Under the pieces are notes generated by a model. That model saw nothing but the letters and a program-made list of their open reading frames with translations. It ran no database searches and had not been told where the DNA came from. A DNA stretch of 64,000 bases from Burkholderiaceae bacterium. GTDB taxonomy: Bacteria > Pseudomonadota > Gammaproteobacteria > Burkholderiales > Burkholderiaceae_C. Each line of letters opens with the position of its first letter. Position 1 is the first letter of the stretch. A program made the translations under genes and the position numbers. This document shows positions 17,724 through 26,284 of the stretch, in pieces. Location of the stretch: NCBI GenBank assembly GCA_030695205.1, contig JAUYTN010000004.1:102222-166221 (forward strand). The letters run 5' to 3'.

Positions 17724-19640
17724 TTGAACAATCAGTGGTTTTCCAAAATAGCCGTGTGGATGGTCATTGCCATGGTGCTCTTCACCGTGTTCAAGCAATT
17801 TGACGGACGCCAAGCGGTCGGGTCCGGTTATATGGGGTACTCGGAGTTTCTGGACGAGGTGAAGGCCAGCCGCATCAAGAGCGCCACCATTGCCGAGGGA
17901 GCAGGAGGCACAGAGATCACGGCCATCACCATTGACGACCGGCGCGTGCGCACCACTGCGACGTTTCTGGACCGTGGGCTTGTGGGTGACCTGATTGCCA
18001 ATGACGTCAAGTTCGACGTCAAACCGCGCGAAGAAGGTTCTTTGCTGATGACGCTCTTGGTTAGCTGGGGCCCCATGCTGCTGTTGATCGGGGTGTGGAT
18101 CTACTTCATGCGACAGATGCAAGGTGGCGGCAAGGGCGGTGCATTCAGCTTTGGCAAAAGCAAGGCACGCATGCTGGACGAGAACAACAACACGGTGACC
18201 TTTGCCGATGTGGCTGGCTGCGACGAGGCCAAAGAAGAGGTGAAGGAGGTGGTTGACTTTCTGAAAGACCCCCAGCGCTTCCAAAAGCTCGGTGGACGCA
18301 TCCCCCGTGGTCTGTTGCTGGTGGGACCGCCCGGAACGGGTAAAACCCTGTTGGCCAAAGGCATAGCCGGCGAAGCCAAGGTGCCGTTTTTCAGCATTTC
18401 CGGCTCTGATTTCGTCGAGATGTTTGTGGGTGTGGGTGCAGCCCGCGTGCGTGACATGTTCGAGAACGCCAAGAAGAACGCACCATGCATCATCTTCATT
18501 GATGAAATCGACGCCGTGGGCCGCCAGCGTGGTGCGGGCTTGGGCGGCGGCAACGATGAGCGCGAACAAACTCTCAACCAGATGCTGGTGGAGATGGACG
18601 GCTTTGAAACCAACCTGGGCGTGATCGTGGTGGCCGCGACCAACCGGCCCGACATCCTGGATGCTGCTCTGCTTCGCCCTGGGCGTTTTGACCGGCAGGT
18701 GTACGTGACGCTGCCCGATATTCGTGGTCGCGAACAAATTCTCAATGTCCACATGCGCAAGGTGCCACTGGGTGCCGACGTGAATGCCAGCATCATTGCC
18801 CGAGGTACACCCGGCATGAGCGGTGCCGACCTGGCCAACCTGTGCAACGAAGCGGCACTGATGGCCGCACGCCGCAACGCGCGCACTGTTGAAATGCAGG
18901 ATTTTGAAAAAGCCAAAGACAAAATCTTCATGGGCCCCGAGCGCAAGAGCATGGTCATGCCCGAAGAAGAGCGCAAAAACACGGCATACCACGAGTCTGG
19001 TCATGCGCTGATCGGCAAACTTCTGCCCAAATGTGACCCTGTACACAAAGTGACCATCATTCCCCGCGGCCGTGCCCTGGGTGTGACCATGAGTTTGCCG
19101 GCACAGGATCGCTACAGCTACGACAAGGACTACATGCTGAACCAGATCAGCATGTTGTTCGGTGGTCGCATTGCCGAAGAAGTGTTCATGAACCAGATGA
19201 CCACAGGCGCCAGCAACGATTTTGAGCGAGCCACCACCATTGCCCGGGACATGGTGATGCGCTACGGCATGACTGACGCATTGGGTCCCATGGTGTATGC
19301 CGAAAACGAGGGCGAGGTGTTTCTGGGCCGTTCGGTGACCAAAACCACCAACATGAGCGAACAGACCATGCAAAAGGTCGACGCCGAAGTACGCCGAATC
19401 ATTGACCAGCAGTACGCGCTGGCCCGCCAGCTGATTGAGGAACACAGCGACCAGATGCACGCCATGGCCAAGGCCTTGCTGGAATGGGAAACCATAGACG
19501 CTGACCAGATTGACGACATCATGGCCGGCAAGCCTCCGCGCCCCCCCAAGGACTGGACGCCACGCAACCCGTCGGTCGGTGGCGGTGGGAGCGGCGGTGC
19601 GCCTGCCGTCTCGCCCGACGCAGCGCCCACAGCGGCCTGA
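17724..19640 (+). CDS. ftsH: ATP-dependent zinc metalloprotease FtsH
   Basis: FtsH is a hexameric inner-membrane AAA+ protease that degrades regulatory and damaged membrane proteins. TTG 17724 is chosen as start because CAGGAG lies 6 bases before it and it gives the family N-terminus (NNQWFSK) and 638 residues. Two membrane segments (about 8-24 and 100-120) flank a periplasmic domain. Walker A GPPGTGKT is at 201-208, followed by IIFIDEIDA and the SRH arginine region. The zinc site is HESGH at 423-427, where Ser replaces the common Ala. The tail is Gly/Ala-rich. Confidence 0.97.
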   Translation: MNNQWFSKIAVWMVIAMVLFTVFKQFDGRQAVGSGYMGYSEFLDEVKASRIKSATIAEGAGGTEITAITIDDRRVRTTATFLDRGLVGDLIANDVKFDVKPREEGSLLMTLLVSWGPMLLLIGVWIYFMRQMQGGGKGGAFSFGKSKARMLDENNNTVTFADVAGCDEAKEEVKEVVDFLKDPQRFQKLGGRIPRGLLLVGPPGTGKTLLAKGIAGEAKVPFFSISGSDFVEMFVGVGAARVRDMFENAKKNAPCIIFIDEIDAVGRQRGAGLGGGNDEREQTLNQMLVEMDGFETNLGVIVVAATNRPDILDAALLRPGRFDRQVYVTLPDIRGREQILNVHMRKVPLGADVNASIIARGTPGMSGADLANLCNEAALMAARRNARTVEMQDFEKAKDKIFMGPERKSMVMPEEERKNTAYHESGHALIGKLLPKCDPVHKVTIIPRGRALGVTMSLPAQDRYSYDKDYMLNQISMLFGGRIAEEVFMNQMTTGASNDFERATTIARDMVMRYGMTDALGPMVYAENEGEVFLGRSVTKTTNMSEQTMQKVDAEVRRIIDQQYALARQLIEEHSDQMHAMAKALLEWETIDADQIDDIMAGKPPRPPKDWTPRNPSVGGGGSGGAPAVSPDAAPTAA

Positions 19641-19655
19641 GCGTTGTGAGCGTCT

Positions 19656-19682
19656 CCCCGCTGTTTGGCGGGGTCTCTTTTT
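19656..19682 (+). terminator. First terminator after ftsH
   Basis: CCCCGC (19656-19661) pairs with GCGGGG (19668-19673), followed by TCTCTTTTT. Confidence 0.75.
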
Positions 19683-19686
19683 GAAC

Positions 19687-19715
19687 AAGCCGGGAGTGAT
19701 CCCGGCTTTGTTTTT
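19687..19715 (+). terminator. Second, tandem terminator after ftsH
   Basis: AAGCCGGGA (19687-19695) pairs perfectly with TCCCGGCTT (19700-19708) around GTGA, followed by TGTTTTT. The pair of terminators separates ftsH from folP firmly. Confidence 0.85.
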
Positions 19716-19738
19716 GGCCCAACTTTTTCGCACGCTCT

Positions 19739-20629
19739 ATGAAGTGGCAAACCTCCCGTTTCCTCATTGATGTTTCCAGGCCCCAGGTCATGGGCATCGT
19801 GAACATCACCCCGGACTCGTTTTCCGATGGCGGACGCTGGGCCGGACCGGCCGCGGCCATGCGTCATTGCGACACATTGGTGGCCCAGGGGGCTGACATT
19901 CTGGACCTGGGTGCGGAGTCCAGCCGACCCGGAGCCGCGCCCGTTCCTCTGGAGCTGGAGTTGCAAAGGTTGATGCCTGTGTTGGCCTATGCGGTCACGC
20001 TGGGGGTGCCCGTGTCAGTGGACACCTGCAAGCCGGAGGTGATGCACGCTGCGTTGGACGCAGGGGCGGACATCATCAACGACATTTGGGCACTGCGCCA
20101 ACCATGGCTTGCAGGTGGCGTATCCGCCGCGCAAGCTGTGGCTGCACACCCTACATGCGGTGTGTGCTTGATGCACATGCACCGCAACCCTGCCGACATG
20201 CAGCAGTTTCCCATGCAGGGTGATGTGGTGGTGCAGGTTAAAGAATTTCTGCAGCAAAGAGTTTTTGATGCACAAGCGCTGGGCATCAAAAACAATCGAA
20301 TTTTTGTGGATCCAGGCATTGGTTTTGGAAAAACCGCCGAGCAAAATCTGGCGTTGTTGGCGCGACAATCTGAGCTTGCCCCTGCTGGCGTCGGATTGCT
20401 GGCGGGGTGGTCGCGCAAAAGTTCTCTTGCAGTGTTGGCTGCGTCTGTGGGTGCCGAGTTGGGGGCTACCGATGTGGCGTCAGACCGCCTGGTGCCCAGT
20501 GTGGTGGCCGCTTTGCTGGCGATTCAGCGCGGTGCGCGCGTGGTTCGGGTGCACGATGTGAAGGAAACTGTGCAGATGGTCAGACTGTGGCAAGCCGTTG
20601 GAAGCGTGCCTGCGGCGTCCGCGCGTTGA
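19739..20629 (+). CDS. folP: Dihydropteroate synthase
   Basis: FolP condenses p-aminobenzoate with dihydropterin pyrophosphate in folate synthesis; it is the sulfonamide target. The signature MGIVNITPDSFSDGG begins at residue 18, and DPGIGFGKT and the GWSRKSSL sulfonamide-site loop follow. It has 296 residues, typical. It is followed by glmM after about 50 bases with a strong GGAGGA ribosome site, as in many proteobacteria (folP-glmM). Confidence 0.96.
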   Translation: MKWQTSRFLIDVSRPQVMGIVNITPDSFSDGGRWAGPAAAMRHCDTLVAQGADILDLGAESSRPGAAPVPLELELQRLMPVLAYAVTLGVPVSVDTCKPEVMHAALDAGADIINDIWALRQPWLAGGVSAAQAVAAHPTCGVCLMHMHRNPADMQQFPMQGDVVVQVKEFLQQRVFDAQALGIKNNRIFVDPGIGFGKTAEQNLALLARQSELAPAGVGLLAGWSRKSSLAVLAASVGAELGATDVASDRLVPSVVAALLAIQRGARVVRVHDVKETVQMVRLWQAVGSVPAASAR

Positions 20630-20678
20630 GCCATCGACCGGTTGGTGAGTTTTTCAAAAAATAGGAGGAAAGAAGCAC

Positions 20679-22037
20679 ATGAGCAGACGCTATTTTGGTA
20701 CGGACGGTATCCGGGGCACGGTGGGGGTCAGTCCCATTACCCCGGACTTCATCATGAAACTGGCCCATTCGGTGGGTCGGGTTCTTCGGCGGGACGGATC
20801 TCGCCCAACGGTATTGATTGGCAAAGACACACGCATATCGGGTTACATGCTGGAGAGTGCGCTGGAGTCTGGCTTCAACTCTGCCGGTGTGGACGTGGTG
20901 CTGTTGGGGCCAGTGCCCACCCCTGCGGTGGCCTACCTCACCCGAGCATTGCGTGCGGATCTGGGTGTGGTCATCAGCGCCAGCCACAATCCGTTTGAGG
21001 ACAACGGAATCAAGTTTTTCAGCGCCCACGGCGCCAAGCTCCCAGATGGTTGGGAGCTGGAGGTGGAGGCCATGTTGGACCAGCCGCCAGCTTGGGTCAA
21101 CTCTGCGGCGCTGGGCAAGGCCCGTCGGCTTGATGATGCTGCCGGTCGCTACATTGAGTTTTGCAAAAGCACGTTTCCCAACGATCTGACCCTGAAAGGT
21201 TTGCGGATCGTGGTCGATGGCGCGCACGGCGCTGCCTACCAGATTGCGCCGACGGTGTTTCACGAGTTGGGTGCAGAGGTGGTGGCCATCGGATGTTCTC
21301 CCGATGGGCTCAATATCAACCTCAACGTGGGTGCCACGCATCCACAGGCGCTGGTGGAGGCCGTCAAGGCACACCGCGCAGACTTTGGTGTCGCCTTGGA
21401 TGGTGACGCTGACCGTTTGCAAATTGTTGACCGGCACGGGCGATTGTTCAATGGCGATGAGCTGCTGTACGTCATGGCCAGCGATCGCTTGCGCACAAGC
21501 CAGGCACTGGGTCTGCCGCGCGGGCCTGAGATGGCCGGCGTTGTGGGTACGTTGATGACCAACATGGCGGTTGAACTCGCGCTTAGAGATGCAGGTTTCG
21601 AGTTCGTTCGGGCCAAGGTGGGGGACCGCTATGTCTTGGAGGAGTTGGAAAAGCGCGGTTGGCAGTTGGGCGGCGAGGGTTCTGGCCACCTCCTGGCACT
21701 GGACAGGCACACCACAGGCGACGGACTGGTATCGGCGTTGCAAATTTTGAAAGCGGTGGTTCGCTCGGGCGAAGAGCTGGCCGATTTGCTGTCCGAGGTC
21801 ACGCTGTTCCCGCAGACCTTGCTGAATGTGCGTCTCAAGCCCGGCCAGGACTGGAAGAACAATGAACGGCTGCAGAGTGAAATTGCCGCGGTGGAGCAGG
21901 AATTGGGTACCAATGGTCGGGTGTTGGTGCGTGCCAGTGGCACAGAGCCGCTGCTGCGGTTGATGGTGGAGGCCAGAGACGGAAACGTTGCCCGCCAGCT
22001 GGCCCAGCGTCTGGCCGATGCGGTTGTTTCTGTCTGA
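20679..22037 (+). CDS. glmM: Phosphoglucosamine mutase
   Basis: GlmM converts glucosamine 6-phosphate to glucosamine 1-phosphate, feeding UDP-GlcNAc for peptidoglycan and lipid A. The catalytic phosphoserine is Ser102 in [11 protein letters not shown], the same number as in E. coli. The metal loop DGDADR and the C-terminal [10 protein letters not shown] phosphate loop are intact. Length is 452. The stop codon overlaps the next gene's ATG (TGATG), indicating translational coupling. Confidence 0.97.
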   Translation: MSRRYFGTDGIRGTVGVSPITPDFIMKLAHSVGRVLRRDGSRPTVLIGKDTRISGYMLESALESGFNSAGVDVVLLGPVPTPAVAYLTRALRADLGVVISASHNPFEDNGIKFFSAHGAKLPDGWELEVEAMLDQPPAWVNSAALGKARRLDDAAGRYIEFCKSTFPNDLTLKGLRIVVDGAHGAAYQIAPTVFHELGAEVVAIGCSPDGLNINLNVGATHPQALVEAVKAHRADFGVALDGDADRLQIVDRHGRLFNGDELLYVMASDRLRTSQALGLPRGPEMAGVVGTLMTNMAVELALRDAGFEFVRAKVGDRYVLEELEKRGWQLGGEGSGHLLALDRHTTGDGLVSALQILKAVVRSGEELADLLSEVTLFPQTLLNVRLKPGQDWKNNERLQSEIAAVEQELGTNGRVLVRASGTEPLLRLMVEARDGNVARQLAQRLADAVVSV

Positions 22038-22600
22038 TGGCCAGCAATATGGTCGTTGTTGGGGCAGGGGACCGAGATCTGTCTTATCGGTTGGAAGCCC
22101 CGTGGGGCTACGCCAGGTTGGTCAACTATGCGGATTGCGCAGACGCAGCCGCCTTGGTTCAGCTGCTGGATGCGTACGCCCAGGACCCAGCTGGTGGAGG
22201 CGAACCACTGAGTGACTTTGCCAAGGACAATCTGCCTGTTTCGCTGTCTCAGAGGGCGGCGTTCAGCATCATTGCTGTTGCCGATGGTCGGCCTGTCGGC
22301 TTGGTCAACTGTCTTGAAGGGTTCTCCACCTTTGCCTGTCAGACACTGGTCAACGTACATGACGTGGCGGTGGTCGCCGACTTTCGTGGGCACGGAGTCG
22401 GTCGCGTGATGCTTGAATTGGCTGAGCGCGAAGCGCTTCGCCGGGGTGCTTGCAAGCTCACGCTGGAGGTACTGTCCAACAACCTGCCTGCCCGTACCTT
22501 GTACGAGCGCATGGGTTTTGCTGATTACCAGTTGTCCCCCGACATGGGCAGCGCGTGTTTTATGCAGAAATGGCTGAAACCGCCGGTAAACCATCTATAA
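22037..22600 (+). CDS. GNAT-family N-acetyltransferase
   Basis: This 187-residue protein has the GNAT fold. The acetyl-CoA binding motif is seen as the [14 protein letters not shown] segment (R-G-x-G-V-G) around residue 118. The acceptor substrate is unknown. Its ATG overlaps the glmM stop codon (TGATG at 22035-22039), so it is translated with glmM, but a role in amino-sugar metabolism is only a possibility. The -10 box of the tRNA-Pro promoter overlaps its 3' end. Confidence 0.85.
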   Translation: MASNMVVVGAGDRDLSYRLEAPWGYARLVNYADCADAAALVQLLDAYAQDPAGGGEPLSDFAKDNLPVSLSQRAAFSIIAVADGRPVGLVNCLEGFSTFACQTLVNVHDVAVVADFRGHGVGRVMLELAEREALRRGACKLTLEVLSNNLPARTLYERMGFADYQLSPDMGSACFMQKWLKPPVNHL

Positions 22601-22601
22601 T
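22596..22601 (+). promoter_or_regulatory. -10 element of tRNA-Pro promoter
   Basis: A perfect TATAAT overlaps the stop codon of the GNAT gene, 11 bases before the tRNA. No good -35 hexamer is visible. Confidence 0.55.
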
Positions 22602-22612
22602 GCAAGGCTTGT

Positions 22613-22689
22613 CGGGGCGTAGCGCAGCCTGGTAGCGCATCTGCTTTGGGAGCAGAGGGTCGTGAGTTCGAATCCCACCGCCCCGACCA
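22613..22689 (+). tRNA. tRNA-Pro (TGG)
   Basis: Acceptor CGGGGCG pairs with CGCCCCG, followed by A and an encoded CCA (22687-22689). The anticodon stem TCTGC/GCAGA encloses TTTGGGA, anticodon TGG. T-loop GAGTTCGAATC is intact. Length is 77 bases. Confidence 0.97.
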
Positions 22690-22697
22690 ATTACGAC

Positions 22698-22733
22698 AAA
22701 AAGGCCCAATGCTTCAAGTGTTGGGCCTTTTTT
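22698..22733 (+). terminator. Strong terminator between two tRNA genes
   Basis: AAAAAGGCCCAA (22698-22709) pairs with TTGGGCCTTTTTT (22721-22733). It sits between tRNA-Pro and tRNA-Arg, only 10 bases before the latter. The upstream A-run makes it bidirectional in form. Confidence 0.88.
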
Positions 22734-22743
22734 CATGGATTTT

Positions 22744-22820
22744 CTGTCCGTAGCTCAGTTGGATAGAGCACCGGCCTTCTAAGCCGGTTGTCGCTGGTTC
22801 GATCCCAGCCGGGCAGGCCA
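22744..22820 (+). tRNA. tRNA-Arg (TCT)
   Basis: Acceptor CTGTCCG pairs with CGGGCAG (one T-G pair), then discriminator G and an encoded CCA (22818-22820). The anticodon stem CCGGC/GCCGG encloses CTTCTAA, anticodon TCT, reading AGA. Length is 77 bases. The terminator just upstream leaves little room for its own promoter. Confidence 0.96.
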
Positions 22821-22850
22821 ACCCCATGCAAGGCCTTGGTATAGGGCCAC

Positions 22851-22916
22851 GACTGGACGATCCACCCAGTCGATGGCCATGACTCACCAGCCGATGAGTC
22901 CTCTCCCTCGCAGAGG
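22851..22916 (+). other. Three tandem short hairpins after tRNA-Arg
   Basis: Three perfect stems follow one another: GACTGG/CCAGTC (22851-22871), GACTCA/TGAGTC (22881-22900) and CCTCT/AGAGG (22900-22916). There is no T-run. They fill most of the 160-base gap between tRNA-Arg and the end of the acyl-CoA dehydrogenase gene. A processing leader, trailer or small RNA is possible; nothing known was recognised. Confidence 0.35.
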
Positions 22917-22980
22917 CTGCTCAGCGATCTGACTGCCACCGACAAATGTGGGGTGCGTCGGTTGCGTCGCAATCTGGGCC

Positions 22981-24240
22981 TTAGCAGCCTCGCGTCACAG
23001 GCATATTCACTGCTGCGGGTTTGACCATGTGTTTGGCCAACTCCAGCTTGGCAATGGCACTGCGGTGAACCTCGTCCGGGCCATCTGCCAGCCTGAGTGT
23101 GCGTTGGTTGGCATAAGAATAGGCGAGTGGGAAGTCGTCGCTGACACCTGCTCCGCCGTGGGCCTGTATGGCCCAGTCAATGACCTTGGCGGCCACGTTG
23201 GGTGCTACCACCTTGATCATGGCAATTTCGGTGCGAGCCAATTTGTTGCCGACGGTGTCCATCATGAATGCCGCTTTCAGGGTCAGCAGTCTGGCCTGGT
23301 CGATCAGGCAGCGAGATTCGGCAATGCGCTCGTGCCACACAGATTGGGTCGAAATGGGTTTGCCAAAGGCCACTCGGGCGTTCAAGCGCTGGCACATCAG
23401 TTCCAGTGCCCGTTCGGCCGCACCAATGGATCGCATGCAGTGGTGGATGCGACCTGGTCCCAGGCGGCCCTGGGCAATTTCAAACCCCCGGCCTTCACCA
23501 AGCAGCAGGTTGCTGGCGGGCACCCTGACGTTGGTCAGCACCACCTCCATATGGCCATGGGGTGCGTCGTCGTAACCGAATACAGACAGGGGCCGGACCA
23601 CTTCAACACCCTGGGCGTTGGCAGGAATCAGGACCATGGACTGTTGCTGGTGTCGGCCCGCGTCGGGGTCTGTTTTCCCCATCAGGATATACACCGCGCA
23701 GCGTGGGTCGCCTGCCCCCGATGACCACCACTTGCGCCCGTTGATGACGTACTCGTCACCGCTGCGCTCGATGCGGCATTGGATGTTGGTGGCATCTGAT
23801 GAGGCAACCTCGGGCTCTGTCATCAGGAAAGCGGAACGTATGTCACCCCGCAGCAGGGGCTCCAGCCACTGGTCTTTTTGTGCTTCGGTCCCATAGCGTT
23901 CAATGGTTTCCATGTTCCCGGTATCGGGTGCCGAACAGTTGAACACTTCTGCAGCAAATGTCACGCGACCCATGATTTCGCAAAGGGGCGCGTATTCCAG
24001 GTTCGACAGCCCTTGCGGTGCACGGGAAGACTTGGGCAGGAATAGGTTCCACAAACCAGCATCCTTGGCCTTTGGTTTGAGTTTTTCGATCAGTCGGGTG
24101 GGAATCCAGGGGTTGCCCTGGCGGCGGTTTTCGGCAATTTCAGCAAAAAATTGCGTTTCGTTGGGGTAAATATGCTCGTCCATGAAGGCCAGAAGTTGAG
24201 ATTGCATCTGTTTCACGGTTGGGGTGTAGTCAAAGTTCAT
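22981..24240 (-). CDS. Acyl-CoA dehydrogenase (ACAD10/11-like)
   Basis: This 419-residue flavoprotein oxidises an acyl-CoA thioester to the enoyl-CoA. Family signatures are present: [16 protein letters not shown] (FAD/substrate loop), the [10 protein letters not shown] segment, and the C-terminal [15 protein letters not shown]. The variant resembles ACAD10/ACAD11 C-terminal domains more than short-chain enzymes. ATG 24240 has a strong AGGAG site; a longer frame upstream overlaps the kinase gene and is rejected. It is the last gene of a four-gene minus-strand set. Confidence 0.9.
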   Translation of the reverse strand: MNFDYTPTVKQMQSQLLAFMDEHIYPNETQFFAEIAENRRQGNPWIPTRLIEKLKPKAKDAGLWNLFLPKSSRAPQGLSNLEYAPLCEIMGRVTFAAEVFNCSAPDTGNMETIERYGTEAQKDQWLEPLLRGDIRSAFLMTEPEVASSDATNIQCRIERSGDEYVINGRKWWSSGAGDPRCAVYILMGKTDPDAGRHQQQSMVLIPANAQGVEVVRPLSVFGYDDAPHGHMEVVLTNVRVPASNLLLGEGRGFEIAQGRLGPGRIHHCMRSIGAAERALELMCQRLNARVAFGKPISTQSVWHERIAESRCLIDQARLLTLKAAFMMDTVGNKLARTEIAMIKVVAPNVAAKVIDWAIQAHGGAGVSDDFPLAYSYANQRTLRLADGPDEVHRSAIAKLELAKHMVKPAAVNMPVTRGC

Positions 24241-24287
24241 GGTGCGGTGTTCTCCTGGGTGTGTGAATTCGGGTGGCTGCCAATTGC

Positions 24288-25388
24288 TCAGCCTTGGGCC
24301 TGGGCCATCGCCCAAGCGCTGTGTGCCATGGGTCTGGCCCCTGCCGCTGACTGCAGCGCCTGCGCGCTCGACGCGGTGCCAGCCTGAACCCGTTTGGCGA
24401 TGCCTTGCAATATGGCTGCCAGACGAAACATGTTGTAGGCCAGGTAAAACCCCCAGTCGGCCTCCAGTGCCTCGGGTGTGATGAAGCGGGTTCGCTCGCA
24501 ATACAGCGCGATGTATTCCTTCTCGGTGGGAATGTTCAACGCGCCCAGGTCCAACCCTGCCAGCCCACGGAAGACGCCGGGCGGGATGTGCCATGACATG
24601 CAGTGGTAGCTGAAGTCAGCAAGTGGGTGGCCCAGTGTGGACAGCTCCCAATCGAGAACAGCGGCTGCATGTGGGGACGCGGCATCGAACATGATGTTGT
24701 CGAGTCGGTAGTCGCCATGGACGATGCTCACCCGGTCAGTCGCTTGTGCGCTGTCTGGAATATTCGCCGGCAGCCACTCGATCAATTGCTCCATCTCAGG
24801 GATGGGGTCGGTCACGGAAGACAGATACTGTTTGGTCCAGCGGGAGATTTGCCGCTCGAAGTAATTGCCAGGCTTGCCGAAGTTGGCCAAACCGACACGC
24901 TGCGGGTTGATCAGGTGCAGCTCCGCCAGCACCCGGTTCATTTCCAGGTAGATACTTCGGCGGTCGTCGCGCCCGACATTGGGCAGCGATTGTTCCCAGA
25001 ATACCCTTCCCGGGACGTGGTCCATGATGTAGAACGCTCGGCCAATCACAGACTCGTCTTCGCACAGACCCAGCATCGCTGCCACTGGAACTGCAGAGCT
25101 CTTGAGGGCAGACATCACCCGAAACTCGCGCTCGATCGCATGGGCTGACGGGAGGAGCTTGGCCACCGGCCCTGGCTTGCTGCGCAGTACATACACCTTG
25201 GTGGGGGTGTCCAGTCGGTAGGTAGGGTTGGATTGTCCACCCTTGAACCTCGTTACCTGCAGCGGTCCATTGAACCAGGGAATGTGAGCCGCCATCCAGT
25301 CGCTCAGCCGCTGGGCGTCGATGGCGTGACCATCGGTCGCAGGGCTTTGAGGTGGGTGAGCTGGTGGCGCTTCAGCGGTGTTTGGCAT
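24288..25388 (-). CDS. APH-family kinase, ACAD10/11 N-domain-like
   Basis: This 366-residue protein has the aminoglycoside-phosphotransferase (protein-kinase-like) fold. The catalytic loop is [12 protein letters not shown] and the metal-binding segment is [15 protein letters not shown]. These exact contexts are typical of the kinase domain fused to acyl-CoA dehydrogenase in ACAD10/11 and of LvaA-like 4-hydroxyacyl-CoA kinases. Antibiotic resistance is therefore unlikely. It lies 47 bases upstream of the acyl-CoA dehydrogenase, so the two probably act in sequence on hydroxyacyl-CoA (inferred). Confidence 0.85.
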   Translation of the reverse strand: MPNTAEAPPAHPPQSPATDGHAIDAQRLSDWMAAHIPWFNGPLQVTRFKGGQSNPTYRLDTPTKVYVLRSKPGPVAKLLPSAHAIEREFRVMSALKSSAVPVAAMLGLCEDESVIGRAFYIMDHVPGRVFWEQSLPNVGRDDRRSIYLEMNRVLAELHLINPQRVGLANFGKPGNYFERQISRWTKQYLSSVTDPIPEMEQLIEWLPANIPDSAQATDRVSIVHGDYRLDNIMFDAASPHAAAVLDWELSTLGHPLADFSYHCMSWHIPPGVFRGLAGLDLGALNIPTEKEYIALYCERTRFITPEALEADWGFYLAYNMFRLAAILQGIAKRVQAGTASSAQALQSAAGARPMAHSAWAMAQAQG

Positions 25389-25457
25389 CGGGTGTCTCTG
25401 TGGGGGCTGACGCTGGCCACCAGCGAGGGTGGCTGGTCGGGGCGGGAGGTGTGGGAA

Positions 25458-26177
25458 TCAGTGTTCCGCTTCGGAAATTCGCATCAGTGCCTCGCGCTGG
25501 CGGATGACCAGACCGCCTGGTTCGATCCGGATGGCACCTTCGCGCTCCATCGATTTGAGCTCCTGGTTTACCCGCTGCCGGGATGCACCCAGCAGTTGCG
25601 CCAGTTCTTCCTGGGCCAGCTGCAGGCCAATGCGTGTTTCGCTTCCGTCTGACAGGCAGGGAACTCCGTAGCTGCGCACCAGATGCAGCAGCTGCTTGGC
25701 CAAACGTGCCCTCAGGGGCAGGGTGTTGAGGTCTTCGACCAGGCCAAACAGGGTCCGGATTCGACGCGCCTGCAAGCGCATCAGTGCTTCGTACAGCTCG
25801 GTGTGCTGCTGCAGAATTTTGTTGAGGTCGTTGCGGGCCACGCACAGCAGGGTAGTGGGGCCATGGGCGTAGGCATCGTGGGTGCGCTGGTCGCCATCGA
25901 ACATGGCCACATCTCCAAACCACACGCCAGGCTCGACATACGTCAGTGTGATCTGCTTGCCCGACAAGGATGTGGAGCTGACCCGCACAGCACCCTTGGC
26001 GACCGCTGTCCACTCGGTGGGCGGATCTCCCCGGGCGGTGATCAGGTCGCTGTCTTTGTAGCGTTTGACGTAGGCGCATCGCAGAATGTCGTGTCGCAAG
26101 GAAGGAGATAGGCTGGAAAACCATCTACCGGCGTTGATGGCCTCTCGTTCTTCCATTGTCAGAATTGGTTCGTCCAT
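25458..26177 (-). CDS. Crp/Fnr-family transcription regulator
   Basis: The 239-residue protein has an N-terminal cyclic-nucleotide-binding fold (RGDPPTEWTAVAKGAVRV, then GVWFGDVAMFDG) and a C-terminal winged helix with LAQLLGASRQRVNQEL as recognition helix region. The Fnr cysteine cluster is absent, so oxygen sensing by an Fe-S cluster is not expected. ATG 26177 follows AAGGACA. It sits between the 3-hydroxyacyl-CoA dehydrogenase and kinase genes on the same strand and may control this lipid/hydroxy-acid operon. Its ligand is unknown. Confidence 0.88.
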   Translation of the reverse strand: MDEPILTMEEREAINAGRWFSSLSPSLRHDILRCAYVKRYKDSDLITARGDPPTEWTAVAKGAVRVSSTSLSGKQITLTYVEPGVWFGDVAMFDGDQRTHDAYAHGPTTLLCVARNDLNKILQQHTELYEALMRLQARRIRTLFGLVEDLNTLPLRARLAKQLLHLVRSYGVPCLSDGSETRIGLQLAQEELAQLLGASRQRVNQELKSMEREGAIRIEPGGLVIRQREALMRISEAEH

Positions 26178-26284
26178 GGGCTGTCCTTTCAGTGACTGGA
26201 AATGGAATGGGTGTCGCAGGGGGGACCTGCGGATGCCCCGCATACAGCGGTGGTGACGTGGCCGGGGGCTTGTTCTGCCGCGCG

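Noticed and set aside
17703..19733. A 676-codon minus-strand frame opposite ftsH
   Set aside because: No recognisable domain; FtsH motifs are all on the plus strand.
20235..20310. AT-rich stretch within folP resembling the dispersed repeat
   Set aside because: The encoded residues match the normal FolP sequence before DPGIGFGKT, and the GCGCTT/AGCTAT layout is missing.
22733..22972. A minus-strand 79-codon frame over tRNA-Arg
   Set aside because: It is translation across a tRNA gene, a common spurious call.
24288..25388. Aminoglycoside resistance gene
   Set aside because: The kinase motifs and neighbour genes fit the ACAD10/11 kinase type, not antibiotic phosphotransferases.
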